The notes under the pieces were generated by a model. That model was not told the origin of the DNA, ran no database searches, and worked only from the letters and a program-made list of their open reading frames with translations. Positions 9,001 to 15,413 of a DNA stretch of 64,000 nucleotides are shown here, in pieces; position 1 is the stretch's first letter, and each line of letters starts with the position of its first letter. The stretch covers positions 62,001 to 126,000 of the forward strand of contig CAWGUF010000019.1 in NCBI GenBank assembly GCA_963825625.1, in the 5' to 3' direction. This stretch comes from CAMDPA01 sp963825625 (lineage in GTDB: Bacteria > Pseudomonadota > Alphaproteobacteria > Rhizobiales > Hyphomicrobiaceae). The position numbers and the translations under genes were made by a program.

Positions 9001-11257
9001 GGACATTCTCGCGAATGACTCCGATCCGGACGGCGACGTTCTCGTGCTGGTCGAGGTCCTGCCCCTGGCCCCGCACGGAAGGGCGGAGACCCTGCCCGAC
9101 GGCAGGATCGTGCTGACGCCGGATGCTGATTACGCGGGGCTGGCCAGCTTCACTTATCGCATCAGTGATGGAATTGCTCCGGCGGTTGCTGGTACCATCG
9201 AAGTGAATTTCGCCGAGATCAACGACGCTCCCGAGCCGGGCAACGATTTCGGTTATCGCACGGCCGAGGATACGCCGATTGTCATCGCCATCTCCGATCT
9301 GCTGGCGAACGACACCGATCGTGACGGTGACACGGTTGAGTTCGTCGGCGTCGGAGGGGCGGTCAATGGCTCGGTCGCCATCGCAGGAGATTCGATCGTC
9401 TTTACACCTGCATCCGATTACGCGGGGCCGGCGGCATTCGCCTACAATGTTGCGGACGGCCGCGGCGGGTTTGGCACTGCCACCGTGTCGCTCGGCGTCG
9501 ATCCGATCAACGACGACCCTGTCGCGCTACCGGACGGTCCGTTTACGGCCGATGAGGATTTCGCCGTCCTGATAGATCCGACGACGCTGCTCGCCAACGA
9601 CACGGATGTGGAGGGCGATGCACTGACGATCGAGTGGACAGGACATGCCGTAGGCGGACACATTCAGGCCGCCAGTGACGGCAGCCTGCTGTTTGTGCCG
9701 ACGGCAGATCACAACGGCGCAGCATCCTTCCAGTATCGGATATCGGACGGCAACGGCGGAGTGGCCGAGACAATGGTCGAGCTGTTCTTCAGGCCGATCA
9801 ATGATGCTCCCGTCGCAGTCGCCGATAGTGCAACGACCGATGAGGATGCCGCGATAGCGATCGATGTGTTGGCCAACGACACCGATGTCGACGGTGACGC
9901 CGTCGTGCTGCATTCAGCCACAGCGCAGCATGGCACGGTCGGAATCTCCAGTGGCCTTCTCGTTTATCTGCCTGCGGCTGACTACAACGGGATCGACACG
10001 ATCAGCTATGTGATCGGGGATGGCAAAGGCGGCAGTGCATCAGGCACCGTGCAGGTCACGGTCAGGCCGGTGGCGGATGCGCCGGACGCAAATGACGACG
10101 GTATATTCGTGGCACGCATGAACACCCCGTTGCAGATCGACGCCACCGCCCTTCTTGCCAATGATCTCGATGCTGACGGCGATCCCCTGACTTTGACAGC
10201 GCTGCAGGACGCGGTTGGCGGCACGGTGGCCTTCGATGCCGGCGGCAACGCCGTATTCACGCCCGAGGACTTCGTCACTGGGCCGGCTGGATTCAGATAC
10301 ACCGTCAGCGACGGCAGCGGCGCAACAGCGACCGCCGCCGTCTCCGTTTTCATCGAGCCCCCGCCGGGCACGACGGTTGTTGTCGGTGGTGACGGGGACG
10401 ATGCTCTGAGCGGCACCGATGGCAATGACATCATCCATGCCGGAGCGGGCGATAACACGGTAACGTCCGGGGGCGGTGATGATGTCCTGATCTCCGGCAG
10501 CGGAAACGATTCGCTCGATGGCGGCAGCGGCGACGACGTATTCCGCCCAGGCGGAGGATCTGACACCATCCGCGGAGGCTCGGGCACTGATACATTCGAC
10601 GCATCCGGAGCGATCGGGCCCGTCACCGTCTCACTCTCAGGCCGGTCCGCCGCTGGCGCTGGTGTCGGTAGCAACAAACTCTACGATATCGAGAATGCGA
10701 TCGGCGGCGCCGGTAACGACAGTCTGTCTGGCAGCGCTGGCGAAAACCGGCTCTTAGGAGCAGGCGGCGATGACGAGCTTTACGGTAGGGCGGGCGATGA
10801 CACGGTGGAAGGCGGCGCCGGCGATGACAGCCTGTCCGGCGACAGCGGGCACGATGTCCTGTCCGGCGGGGAAGGCAACGATTGGCTGAGCGGCGGCAGC
10901 GGTGATGATTGGATGATCGGGGGCGAGGGCGATGACCAGATCGACGCCGGCAGCGGTGACGACACGGTCGAAGGCGGCGCCGGCGATGATTTCATCATCG
11001 GTGGCTCAGGCCGGGACGTCTTCGTGTTCAAACCCGGTTTCGGTTCCGATGTCATCATGGACTTCGACACGCGAAAGGACGTGCTCGATTTATCCGCCAT
11101 GGGGTTGGCGGACACTCAGGCAACGTTGCAGCAGCTTCTTTCCGACGCCCAGGAGCTGGGCGGCGACACCGTGATCAACCTTGGCGGCGAGCAGAGCATC
11201 ACGCTGAAATTCGTAGACAGATCGACACTGAATGCCGATGATTTCCGCTTGGCATGA
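1..11257 (+). CDS. Giant RTX / cadherin-like repeat protein secreted by type I system (5' partial)
   Basis: This is a secreted, calcium-binding, modular surface protein. The frame is open from base 2, and the residues before the GTG at 38 (ERIEFGDGAVWSRADI) match the internal repeat, so the true start lies upstream. In order there are nine units of GGxGxD nonapeptides plus a haemolysin-related domain ending near IEEITFDDGTVW (to about 3640), seven cadherin-like/tandem-Ig modules (3644-5700), a second RTX block (5700-7130), eleven more cadherin-like modules (7135-10378), and a terminal RTX array. The final part, with DVFVFKPGFGSDVIMDFD and a non-repetitive end, looks like a type I secretion signal. 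No catalytic domain and no hydrophobic pore-forming region are visible. The protein is very acidic and I count only eleven lysines. The exporter, acyltransferase and adaptor follow directly. Adhesin or matrix protein is the likeliest role; a toxin domain upstream of the window cannot be excluded. Confidence 0.93.
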   Translation, partial: SGLERIEFGDGAVWSRADILAMITQGGRDGDNSIVGSTAADLLIGRGGNDTLAGGRGGDTYEFSPGDASDVVVDSGNQFDGIDRIVIRGYAPDDTRLAIDLATPTSLQITFVGSSDRLTVQSHFNGASQSGQIEEITFDDGTVWTTADIAQRVLDAGRSDGDDSIVGSAAAETLSGGIGNDTLIGGDGSDLYVFARGDGRDVIEDNGNGDTDRLLITGYAPQDVVIDADPSGNGTLILRFDNSADEIRIQNTLLGTAGDQIEEIAFVDGTVWTVSYLIGRVLLGDVSANDDTVNAYWTADAIDGGAGDDTIYGSGGNDTLSGGPGFDLLSGQRGNDTYLYGQGDGRTVVSDAATFSGSTDRIEIRGYSPDDVTVYRDTATGDTAVLSFSGSDQLWINRGLSGMLEYRIETIAFEDGTSWSQSDLVARVQPQPWYNSQVLPANSTADTLTSSPHDDQMNAGGGADTYEYTRGDGSDTITDGANFDIDTLVLHGIAPGDVTVKRSGGDALLYISPTVPDGVDGGRIELVGTLAFYFNRGVDIVAFDDGTSWDRAMLAMQALADSGTPGDDFIEGFGDLNIGKDTLAGGAGNDFLRGLGDDDSYVYARGDGHDIVDESAPNAGVADRLVLSGIHASDVVVRRSGNDAIIEIGPVMADGSDAGSIRLLANFDGTAARGIESVAFDDGSVWTLTDLQGRALAYAETDGNDVVIGYLGNDTLDGGGGNDRLAGGMGDDTYVYWRGDGHDVIDESAANGGVGDSLLLHDVSPDSVRLTRSGVDVVLNIAPTSPGGTDGGSIVLKSALDSSAARGVETIVFDDGTIFSIADVQARIIADAASPGDDLIDGSSAGDLIVGGRGNDVLRGAGGGDTYVFSRGDGHDIIEDNGTATGLDTIEIRGYGLDEARFRRFDPASSDLLIQFEGSTDSITVLGALSGQADDSIEAFVFADEGQTLSLADVAARLVLGLASAGSDLIVGTPEAETLTGGMGADLIDGGGGADTYIYRRGDGDDRIEDRGSDGDILLIEGYAATDVTAIVSSPSDGLDLVLVLSGAGDRIVVRDTLADDTDGVETIRFDGGTSWTMADLRTLLVSFAATQGADRIFGFAGADTLQGGLGDDTMIGGDGADLYLFSRGDGADRIEDNGAGDIDRLEILGYNSTEAAVRRYYKGDDGIILTFAGTTDSITILNTTGGSFSDTIEEISFADGVSWTMSAVTALLDNNAPVARPDSYFDVVEGRETAIESAALLRNDSDADGDALHVVAVGNPDHGAVWLDTAGNVVYAADAGHIGVASFDYTVSDGHNGSATSRVYLRVRPPATANDDDGLSVDEDGVLVISAERLLANDLDGDLMTIGRVFDAAGGVAILSSNGDIIFTPGPDFHGTATFTYAANTPDGGQDEARVSIEVAAVNDPPRAHDDAGFTTAEDTTFTIAASALLANDTDVDGDPLRVVEVVGGAALSVAIDAAGDVVVVPAPFFWGTAEFQYTIEDPDGARATASVTVEVAPVENPPEVGNDAFTILEDRLLDLAASELLANDIDRDGDTLVITSVFSATGGRVELRDNDSIQFVPDANYNGLAGFLYEVADGNGGTAIGRVDILVEPENDAPIARNDTFDALGEALVTLEDTPLSIEAALLLSNDTDIDSPALSIASVANATHGEVHLDENGDIFFTPEADYWGTATFFYVAADGAGGVDEALVTLNILPVQDAPPEAVDDTVTLLEDTTILLPAADLLVNDIDIDRDPLSIVSLSSSALLGVIRDANGDFILSPVANFNGTVFLTYEVTDGVNGSEFATVRVDVIAVNDAPVAVPDQGATSLDAPLVLRIADLLSNDTDPDISDPELLSGALSFVSAQDPSIGTLSVYDERFVVLEVPMGTVGDVSLTYSLTDGAGGVATGLVTANIAAERAAVISGSALRDLLIGTSGSEILDGEAESDDLFGRAGDDLLRGGAGADLLDGGEGFDTADFFGSPTGVRVDIEARIGQGGFAEGDALVGIEGLAGTAFRDQLYGDQFANSLAGAGGDDLLEARAGDDTLSGGDGDDTLVGGAGADIIDGGEGNDTVDYAAAVTPVQVSLADGTAHGGEASGDQLISIENIIGSVGDDNLTGDGTANVLVGGRGDDTLEGGGGDDTLIGGRGSDAMIGGSGNDTLDYSGSAEGVTVDLSGAFADGGDATGDTFTGIEHVTGSFHADRLTGDDGDNRIAGGAGADTIDGGAGFDTADYSGSNAAVSIDLSAGSGSGGDATGDALSGIEAIIGSSYDDTLIGDASDNQFDGGAGDDQLAGGAGDDDYLAGFGSANDRIVEDGAVADIDRLVLAADVQPSHVTLTRSGADLLIELEQTEFIVDRMLVEGHFDGPATGIEEIVFADGTSWDRDAIFARYRNDRFNAVDDLIRFADEDVSYKIEAARLLSNDTETGDDMLQIVSVHDAVNGAAVLEADGSVSFLGAQNFNGDAAFAYTVSDGRGRLSTATATVEVRPVNDAPIGSTDGVFGGFEDTTLSIPIATLLGNDFDVDGDVLTIAGFGDLDGEAVTIDIGGQTVEAIYSAGWHGLAMFDWLSPSVLFVPELNYYGPAAFTYRLSDGMGGIDVVVVDLHIAAVNDSPLVQPDRASVRQDQQLILSPSLLIANDAEVEGDPITLVSVQDAIGGAVALDAAGNVEFSPAAGFLGEGTFTYTVTDGRGAFATTTVTVDVLPSNAAPNVHPEHFEIVEDQPLVVRPEVLLANDIDPDGDVLAITRLDQFPEHGSVAFNSDGDIVFTPAANYNGDASFFYWVSDGEAEEVRGEVTLAIAPENDAPYAVDDLGGYVTDEDTPIRLPAIELFANDGDADGDVLVFTQFGSTDGAVVLDGDDLVFHPARDFFGLARIGYRADDGKGGVSNLAIVEVEVMPVPDAPSATPDQAAGLEDQPVLLDPADLLGNDHDGDGDAIRLVSVGDAVNGSVEQLADGTIVFIPETDYFGAASFSYTITDDRDGTSTASVTIDIAPLNDAPAAVIDVFDGVEDQPLMILPEDILANDSDPDGDVLVLVEVLPLAPHGRAETLPDGRIVLTPDADYAGLASFTYRISDGIAPAVAGTIEVNFAEINDAPEPGNDFGYRTAEDTPIVIAISDLLANDTDRDGDTVEFVGVGGAVNGSVAIAGDSIVFTPASDYAGPAAFAYNVADGRGGFGTATVSLGVDPINDDPVALPDGPFTADEDFAVLIDPTTLLANDTDVEGDALTIEWTGHAVGGHIQAASDGSLLFVPTADHNGAASFQYRISDGNGGVAETMVELFFRPINDAPVAVADSATTDEDAAIAIDVLANDTDVDGDAVVLHSATAQHGTVGISSGLLVYLPAADYNGIDTISYVIGDGKGGSASGTVQVTVRPVADAPDANDDGIFVARMNTPLQIDATALLANDLDADGDPLTLTALQDAVGGTVAFDAGGNAVFTPEDFVTGPAGFRYTVSDGSGATATAAVSVFIEPPPGTTVVVGGDGDDALSGTDGNDIIHAGAGDNTVTSGGGDDVLISGSGNDSLDGGSGDDVFRPGGGSDTIRGGSGTDTFDASGAIGPVTVSLSGRSAAGAGVGSNKLYDIENAIGGAGNDSLSGSAGENRLLGAGGDDELYGRAGDDTVEGGAGDDSLSGDSGHDVLSGGEGNDWLSGGSGDDWMIGGEGDDQIDAGSGDDTVEGGAGDDFIIGGSGRDVFVFKPGFGSDVIMDFDTRKDVLDLSAMGLADTQATLQQLLSDAQELGGDTVINLGGEQSITLKFVDRSTLNADDFRLA
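2..3640 (+). repeat. N-terminal array of nine RTX plus haemolysin-related units (coding)
   Basis: Nine in-frame units of roughly 125-140 residues each join two or three GGxGxDxLx nonapeptides, a YVFxRGDGxDxIED segment and a beta-rich part ending in IEExxFDDGTxW. Unit starts are near bases 80, 480, 880, 1330, 1690, 2100, 2510, 2890 and 3280. The third and fourth units are more divergent. This corresponds to hemolysin-type calcium-binding repeats fused to the haemolysin-type calcium-binding-related domain. Confidence 0.85.
3644..5700 (+). repeat. Cadherin-like (tandem Ig) module block 1, seven units (coding)
   Basis: Seven modules of about 95-105 residues share the pattern NDAPxAxxD...ED..L.I....LLxNDTDxDGDxL...G.V.....G.V.FTPxxxxxGxAxFxYxxxDGxGG. 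The DxDGD segments and the conserved acidic residues at the joints are typical of calcium-rigidified extracellular rods. Confidence 0.85.
7135..10378 (+). repeat. Cadherin-like module block 2, eleven units (coding)
   Basis: Eleven further modules of the same family as block 1 end just before the C-terminal RTX array. Individual units are clearly diverged from each other at DNA level, so this is an old protein-level expansion and not a recent DNA duplication. Confidence 0.85.
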
Positions 11258-11300
11258 ACGATGCGGAGCACGTGGTTTGGCGGTTGCGTACGATAGGGAT

Positions 11301-13064
11301 GTGAATGCGACATCTGCTTCGACAACAGGGCGTCGTGCTTCGGTAACGCGCGCGCTCGCGCGATGCCGCATCGCTTTTCTCGGTGCCGGCCTGTTTTCTG
11401 GCATCATCAACGTGCTGGCTCTGACTGGCTCGATCTACATGCTGCAGGTCTATGACCGCGTCATCCCTTCGCGCAGCCTGCAGACACTGGTGGGTCTCAC
11501 GATTCTCATGGTGGGGCTCTACGCGGCATATGGCCTGCTTGACCTGATCAGGACACGGCTGATGTCGCGCATCGGGATTCGCCTCGACAACGAATTGCGC
11601 GATGATGTGTTCGCCACCGTGCTGGCGCTGCCGCTGAAGGTGCGACCTACCGGTGACGGTCTGCAACCGGTCCGTGACCTTGACGCCATTCGCTCCTTTT
11701 TCTCCGGCCCCGGTCCCACTGCGCTGTTCGACATGCCGTGGATCCCGATTTATCTCGCGCTGGTGTATTTTCTTCATCCCTGGCTCGGCGTGTTTGCCAC
11801 TCTCGGCGCACTCCTTCTCGTGGTGCTGACGGTGCTGACAGAGCTGCGAACGCGCGATCCAAGCCGGTCCGCGGCATCCAGCGCGGCGGAGCGCCAGGTC
11901 TTCGGAGAAGCGGTGCGCCGTAATGCGGAGCTCGTGCACGTGCTTGGTATGAGCGCCAGCATGACCGGGCGATGGCGCACTTTGAATGCCCGTTACCTGA
12001 CTGATCAGGCCAATGCCGCCGGCGCAGCGAGCGGCCTGGCCTCGTTGTCCAAAGTGCTGCGCATGATCCTGCAGTCCGGTATCTTGGGTCTTGGAGCCTA
12101 TCTTGTGGTGCTGGGAGAGGCGACCGGTGGCGTCATGATTGCGGCATCGATCACCATGTCGCGGGCACTGGCCCCGATCGAAATCGCCATCGCGAACTGG
12201 CGCGGTTTCATCGCAGCCCGACAGGCCCGGCGTCGGCTTGTCGGTTTCTTTTCCGCTCTGGCGGCGGCGCGCCAGCCGATGCCTTTGCCGCCGCCGTCGC
12301 GAAGGTTGGAAATCTCCGCCATCTCCGTCGCGGCGCCCGGCACCACGCGGCCGATCATCCACAATATATCGTTCACGCTGGATGCCGGTGCGGGTCTCGG
12401 CATCATCGGTCCCAGCGCATCGGGAAAATCAACTCTCGCCCGCGCGATCGTCGGCGCATGGGCACCGTTGCCGGCACGTGGCGAGGTGCGCCTGGATGGC
12501 GCGGCACTCGAGCAATGGGCCCCCGACGATCTCGGCCGCTGCATCGGCTATCTGCCGCAAGAGGTCGAGCTGTTCGATGGCACGGTGGCGGAAAATATCT
12601 CGCGGTTCGCGCCCGGCGCCGTGAGCGATCGCGTCATTGCAGCAGCCGAGGCGGCCGGCGTACACGACCTGATCCTGCATCTTGCGGAGGGCTACGAAAC
12701 GCGGGTCGGGACAGGAGGAACCGCTTTGTCCGCCGGTCAGCGCCAGCGTATCGGGCTCGCGCGCGCGCTCTACGGTGATCCGTTCCTGGTCGTGCTCGAC
12801 GAGCCTAACTCTAATCTGGATGCCGCTGGTGACGATGCTCTTGCGCAGGCCATCGCCGGCGTTCGCGCGCGCAACGGCATTGTGATCGTCATCGCGCATC
12901 GCCCTTCCGCCCTTGCCGGCCTCGACCAGCTGCTGGTCATGGCTGCCGGGCAACTGAAAGCGTTTGGCGCCAAGAACGAGATCCTGAGCCAGACAACTCA
13001 AAACGTGCAGGTTGCGGCCGGCCCGCGGCCGGCACCGTTCAAGGTCGTGAGCGAGGCGCCATGA
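11301..13064 (+). CDS. Type I secretion ABC transporter/ATPase (PrtD/HlyB-like)
   Basis: Inner-membrane ABC exporter energising secretion of the preceding RTX protein. The N-terminal half holds the transmembrane domain, beginning CRIAFLGAGLFSG, typical of PrtD-type exporters without a C39 peptidase domain. The nucleotide-binding domain shows Walker A GPSASGKST (about residues 370-378), signature LSAGQRQR (from about 476), Walker B VVLDEP (about 497-502) and the H-loop in VIAHRPSA. I chose the GTG at 11301, which leaves about 21 residues before the conserved CRIAFLG start; an ATG at 11232 inside the end of the RTX gene is an in-frame alternative. It is followed after 110 bases by a hlyC-like gene and then the adaptor gene, so the likely operon is rtx-ABC-hlyC-hlyD. 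Confidence 0.95.
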   Translation: MNATSASTTGRRASVTRALARCRIAFLGAGLFSGIINVLALTGSIYMLQVYDRVIPSRSLQTLVGLTILMVGLYAAYGLLDLIRTRLMSRIGIRLDNELRDDVFATVLALPLKVRPTGDGLQPVRDLDAIRSFFSGPGPTALFDMPWIPIYLALVYFLHPWLGVFATLGALLLVVLTVLTELRTRDPSRSAASSAAERQVFGEAVRRNAELVHVLGMSASMTGRWRTLNARYLTDQANAAGAASGLASLSKVLRMILQSGILGLGAYLVVLGEATGGVMIAASITMSRALAPIEIAIANWRGFIAARQARRRLVGFFSALAAARQPMPLPPPSRRLEISAISVAAPGTTRPIIHNISFTLDAGAGLGIIGPSASGKSTLARAIVGAWAPLPARGEVRLDGAALEQWAPDDLGRCIGYLPQEVELFDGTVAENISRFAPGAVSDRVIAAAEAAGVHDLILHLAEGYETRVGTGGTALSAGQRQRIGLARALYGDPFLVVLDEPNSNLDAAGDDALAQAIAGVRARNGIVIVIAHRPSALAGLDQLLVMAAGQLKAFGAKNEILSQTTQNVQVAAGPRPAPFKVVSEAP

Positions 13065-13174
13065 ATGCGAATTCAGATCCCTGACGAAAAAATTGACTTG
13101 TTGTCGCGCGCCTGATTATCTCGACAGGCAACGACGCGTGAAATTTCCTGTGTTCGAGTTGTTCGGTTTTGCAC

Positions 13175-13678
13175 ATGTCTTCACAAATGCAACCTGCATC
13201 GGCCCCCCTCAGCGAAGAGCAGCGCAAGCGCCGCGCCGACTATTCCCACAACCTGATGCGAGCATTCGGCTCCGTGATGGCGATTTATGCGCGCTCGCCG
13301 GTTCACCGTGAAATGCGATTGTGCGATATCGAGACGCTGGTCATTCCCGCGCTGACGACCGGACAGTTCTCACTGGCCGAAGCGGCCCATAAGCAGAACG
13401 GCCTGGTGACGCCAGTGTCGGTCGTGCTCTGGGCCAGCGTGTCGGGGGCCATCGACGAGCGGATAACCGCAGCGCCCGAGCAGCCGCTCGCGTTTGGCGC
13501 GGCGGATTGGAAGAGCGGTGACATTATCTGGATCGTGGAGGCTGTTGGCGACCAGAAGGCGATTGGCGAAACGATGAGCCGGTTGCAGACCAACGCCTGG
13601 AAAGGCCGGACCGTCAAGATGCGGACGCAAGGCGAAGACGGTGGCATCGTCGCCTACGTCCTGCAACAGGCGGCTTGA
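13175..13678 (+). CDS. HlyC-type toxin-activating lysine acyltransferase
   Basis: Predicted cytoplasmic enzyme that transfers a fatty acyl group from acyl-ACP to internal lysines of an RTX protein before secretion. The 167-residue length matches HlyC, RtxC and CyaC. By-eye alignment places His44 (RSPVHRE) on the catalytic His23 of HlyC and Asp111 (ADWKSGD) on Asp92. LWASVSGAIDERI and SGDIIWIVEAVGD match the family core. The ATG at 13175 is preferred to a TTG two codons upstream. It sits between the ABC exporter and the HlyD gene, 19 bases before the latter's start, so it is almost surely co-expressed with the RTX protein. A HlyC homologue in an operon with an RTX protein built of adhesin-like modules is unusual and leaves the acylated lysine unidentified. 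A second, more divergent homologue lies at 19935-20618. Confidence 0.9.
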   Translation: MSSQMQPASAPLSEEQRKRRADYSHNLMRAFGSVMAIYARSPVHREMRLCDIETLVIPALTTGQFSLAEAAHKQNGLVTPVSVVLWASVSGAIDERITAAPEQPLAFGAADWKSGDIIWIVEAVGDQKAIGETMSRLQTNAWKGRTVKMRTQGEDGGIVAYVLQQAA

Positions 13679-13697
13679 ACGGCAGCGGACCATCGCG

Positions 13698-15281
13698 ATG
13701 ACATACGCAAATGCCGGCGCAAATGCCGGTCAATGGTTGCACGATACATTCGAGACGGCCTGGTTGCCATTGCGCGACTTCTGGGCGCTTCGCGCAGCCG
13801 AGCTGTCCACCTGGTCGGCGGCGTTGCCAATCTCGAAAGAGTTGCAGTTTTTCCTGGTTCTCGAGATTTTGCTGCTGATCGTGTTGGTCGTTGTCCTGCG
13901 CCGACATTGGCGGCGGGCGCCAGCGGCCGCTTCGCCCACAAGCACATCCGTGCCGGGGCAGCTAGTGGCCGCGTCCGCACGGACAGCGCTCGAGCCGCCA
14001 TCCTCGTTTGGCGGCTATCTGGCAGCCGGCATCGTCGTCGTTACTCTGCTGTGCGGCGGTCTCGGCGGATGGGCGGCAACCTCACAGTTGGCCGGCGCCG
14101 TGATCGCGTCTGGAACGGTTGTCGTGGAATCGAACGTCAAGAAAGTGCAGCATCCCACAGGCGGCATTGTCGGCGAGATCCGGGTGCGCAACGGCGACAA
14201 GGTCTCGCAGGGCGAGCTGCTGGTTAGTCTCGATGCAACCATGGCGCGCGCCAATCTGCAGATCATCGCCAAGCAGCTTGACGAGCTGGTGATGCGCCAG
14301 CAGCGGCTGAAAGCGGAGCGTGATGGGGAGGCAGACCTGATCGTACCGGTCGCGCTGAATACGCGTCGGCGGGATGCAGACGTGGCTGCAATCATCTCCG
14401 GTGAGATTTCTTTGTTCCGTAATCGTTACACTTCACGCCAGGGTCTCAAGGCTCAGCTCGAGGAGCGCATCGCCCAGTTGTCCAACGAAGCCCTTGGTCT
14501 TCAAGCTCAGCTCAAGGCGAAATCGGACGAGAGCGAATTGATCCGCGTGGAACTCGACGGCCAGGCCGAGCTATGGGAGAGGAACCTCATTCCTCTTGCC
14601 ACGTACACGCATACGCGGCGGGAAGCGGCGCGTCTTGCCGGCGAGCAGGCACAGTTGCAGGCCTCCATTGCCCAGGTGCGCGGACGCATGGCGGAGACCA
14701 GCCTTCAGATTCTGCAGATCGAGCAGGACCTGAGAACCGAGGTCACCAAAGAGCTGCGCGACGCCCAGGCGAGGCAAGCAGAGCTGGAGGAGCGGCGCGT
14801 TGCGGCCGAGGACCAGCTGCGGCGGGTGGACATTCGCGCGCCTCAAGCTGGGCGGGTCCATGAGATGGCGGTGCATACGGTTGGCGGCGTGGTGGGGCCA
14901 AGCGAGCCACTGATGCTGATCGTGCCGGAAGACGACAAGCTGGTGATAGAGGCTCGTATCGCGCCGCAGGACATCGACCACGTGCGTGTTGGTCAAACGG
15001 CAGTCGTTCGCTTTACCGCGTTCAATCAGCAGACCACGCCCGAGTTCATCGCCGAAGTCCAGCACGTGTCGGCCGATCTTGCCCGCGAGCCGCAGCAGAA
15101 TCTCGCCCACTATGTCACGCGCCTGGCCCTGGCGCCCGGTGAGGCGAAGCGGCTGGGCGCGTTGAAGCTGGTACCGGGAATGCCGGCGGAGATCTACATC
15201 GCGACCGGCGATCGCACAGCGCTCTCCTACCTCGTCAAGCCGCTTAGCGATCAGTTCCAGCGCGCCTTCCGCGAACGATGA
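13698..15281 (+). CDS. Type I secretion membrane fusion protein (HlyD/PrtE family)
   Basis: Periplasmic adaptor linking the ABC exporter to an outer-membrane channel. After a membrane anchor come a lipoyl half (VVESNVKKVQHPTGGIVGEIRVRNGD), a long coiled-coil hairpin (about residues 180-370, rich in Glu, Gln, Leu and Arg), the second lipoyl half (DIRAPQAGRVHEM) and the C-terminal beta region (PGMPAEIYIATGDRTALSYL). Length is 527 residues against about 430-480 for most members. The excess is N-terminal: besides the usual helix at about 106-126 there is another hydrophobic helix at about 51-67 (FFLVLEILLLIVLVVVL). The ATG at 13698 follows the acyltransferase stop by 19 bases. No TolC-like partner gene is found nearby. 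Confidence 0.94.
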   Translation: MTYANAGANAGQWLHDTFETAWLPLRDFWALRAAELSTWSAALPISKELQFFLVLEILLLIVLVVVLRRHWRRAPAAASPTSTSVPGQLVAASARTALEPPSSFGGYLAAGIVVVTLLCGGLGGWAATSQLAGAVIASGTVVVESNVKKVQHPTGGIVGEIRVRNGDKVSQGELLVSLDATMARANLQIIAKQLDELVMRQQRLKAERDGEADLIVPVALNTRRRDADVAAIISGEISLFRNRYTSRQGLKAQLEERIAQLSNEALGLQAQLKAKSDESELIRVELDGQAELWERNLIPLATYTHTRREAARLAGEQAQLQASIAQVRGRMAETSLQILQIEQDLRTEVTKELRDAQARQAELEERRVAAEDQLRRVDIRAPQAGRVHEMAVHTVGGVVGPSEPLMLIVPEDDKLVIEARIAPQDIDHVRVGQTAVVRFTAFNQQTTPEFIAEVQHVSADLAREPQQNLAHYVTRLALAPGEAKRLGALKLVPGMPAEIYIATGDRTALSYLVKPLSDQFQRAFRER

Positions 15282-15413
15282 GCGACAGCCCTTCGGCCGT
15301 GTCGGCGGCGCACGCTGGCCGGCAAGCTGGCCCCCTTGCCAGACGTGGAGGGCGGTGTCACCTTGGGTCTGGTCGGCAACCGAGATGCCGGTGTCGCTGC
15401 GTGCGAGGACGCC

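Noticed and set aside
2..11000. Possible CRISPR or DNA-level tandem repeat array
   Set aside because: The repeats are protein-level, in frame, of variable unit length and diverged at DNA level, so they are RTX and cadherin-like modules.
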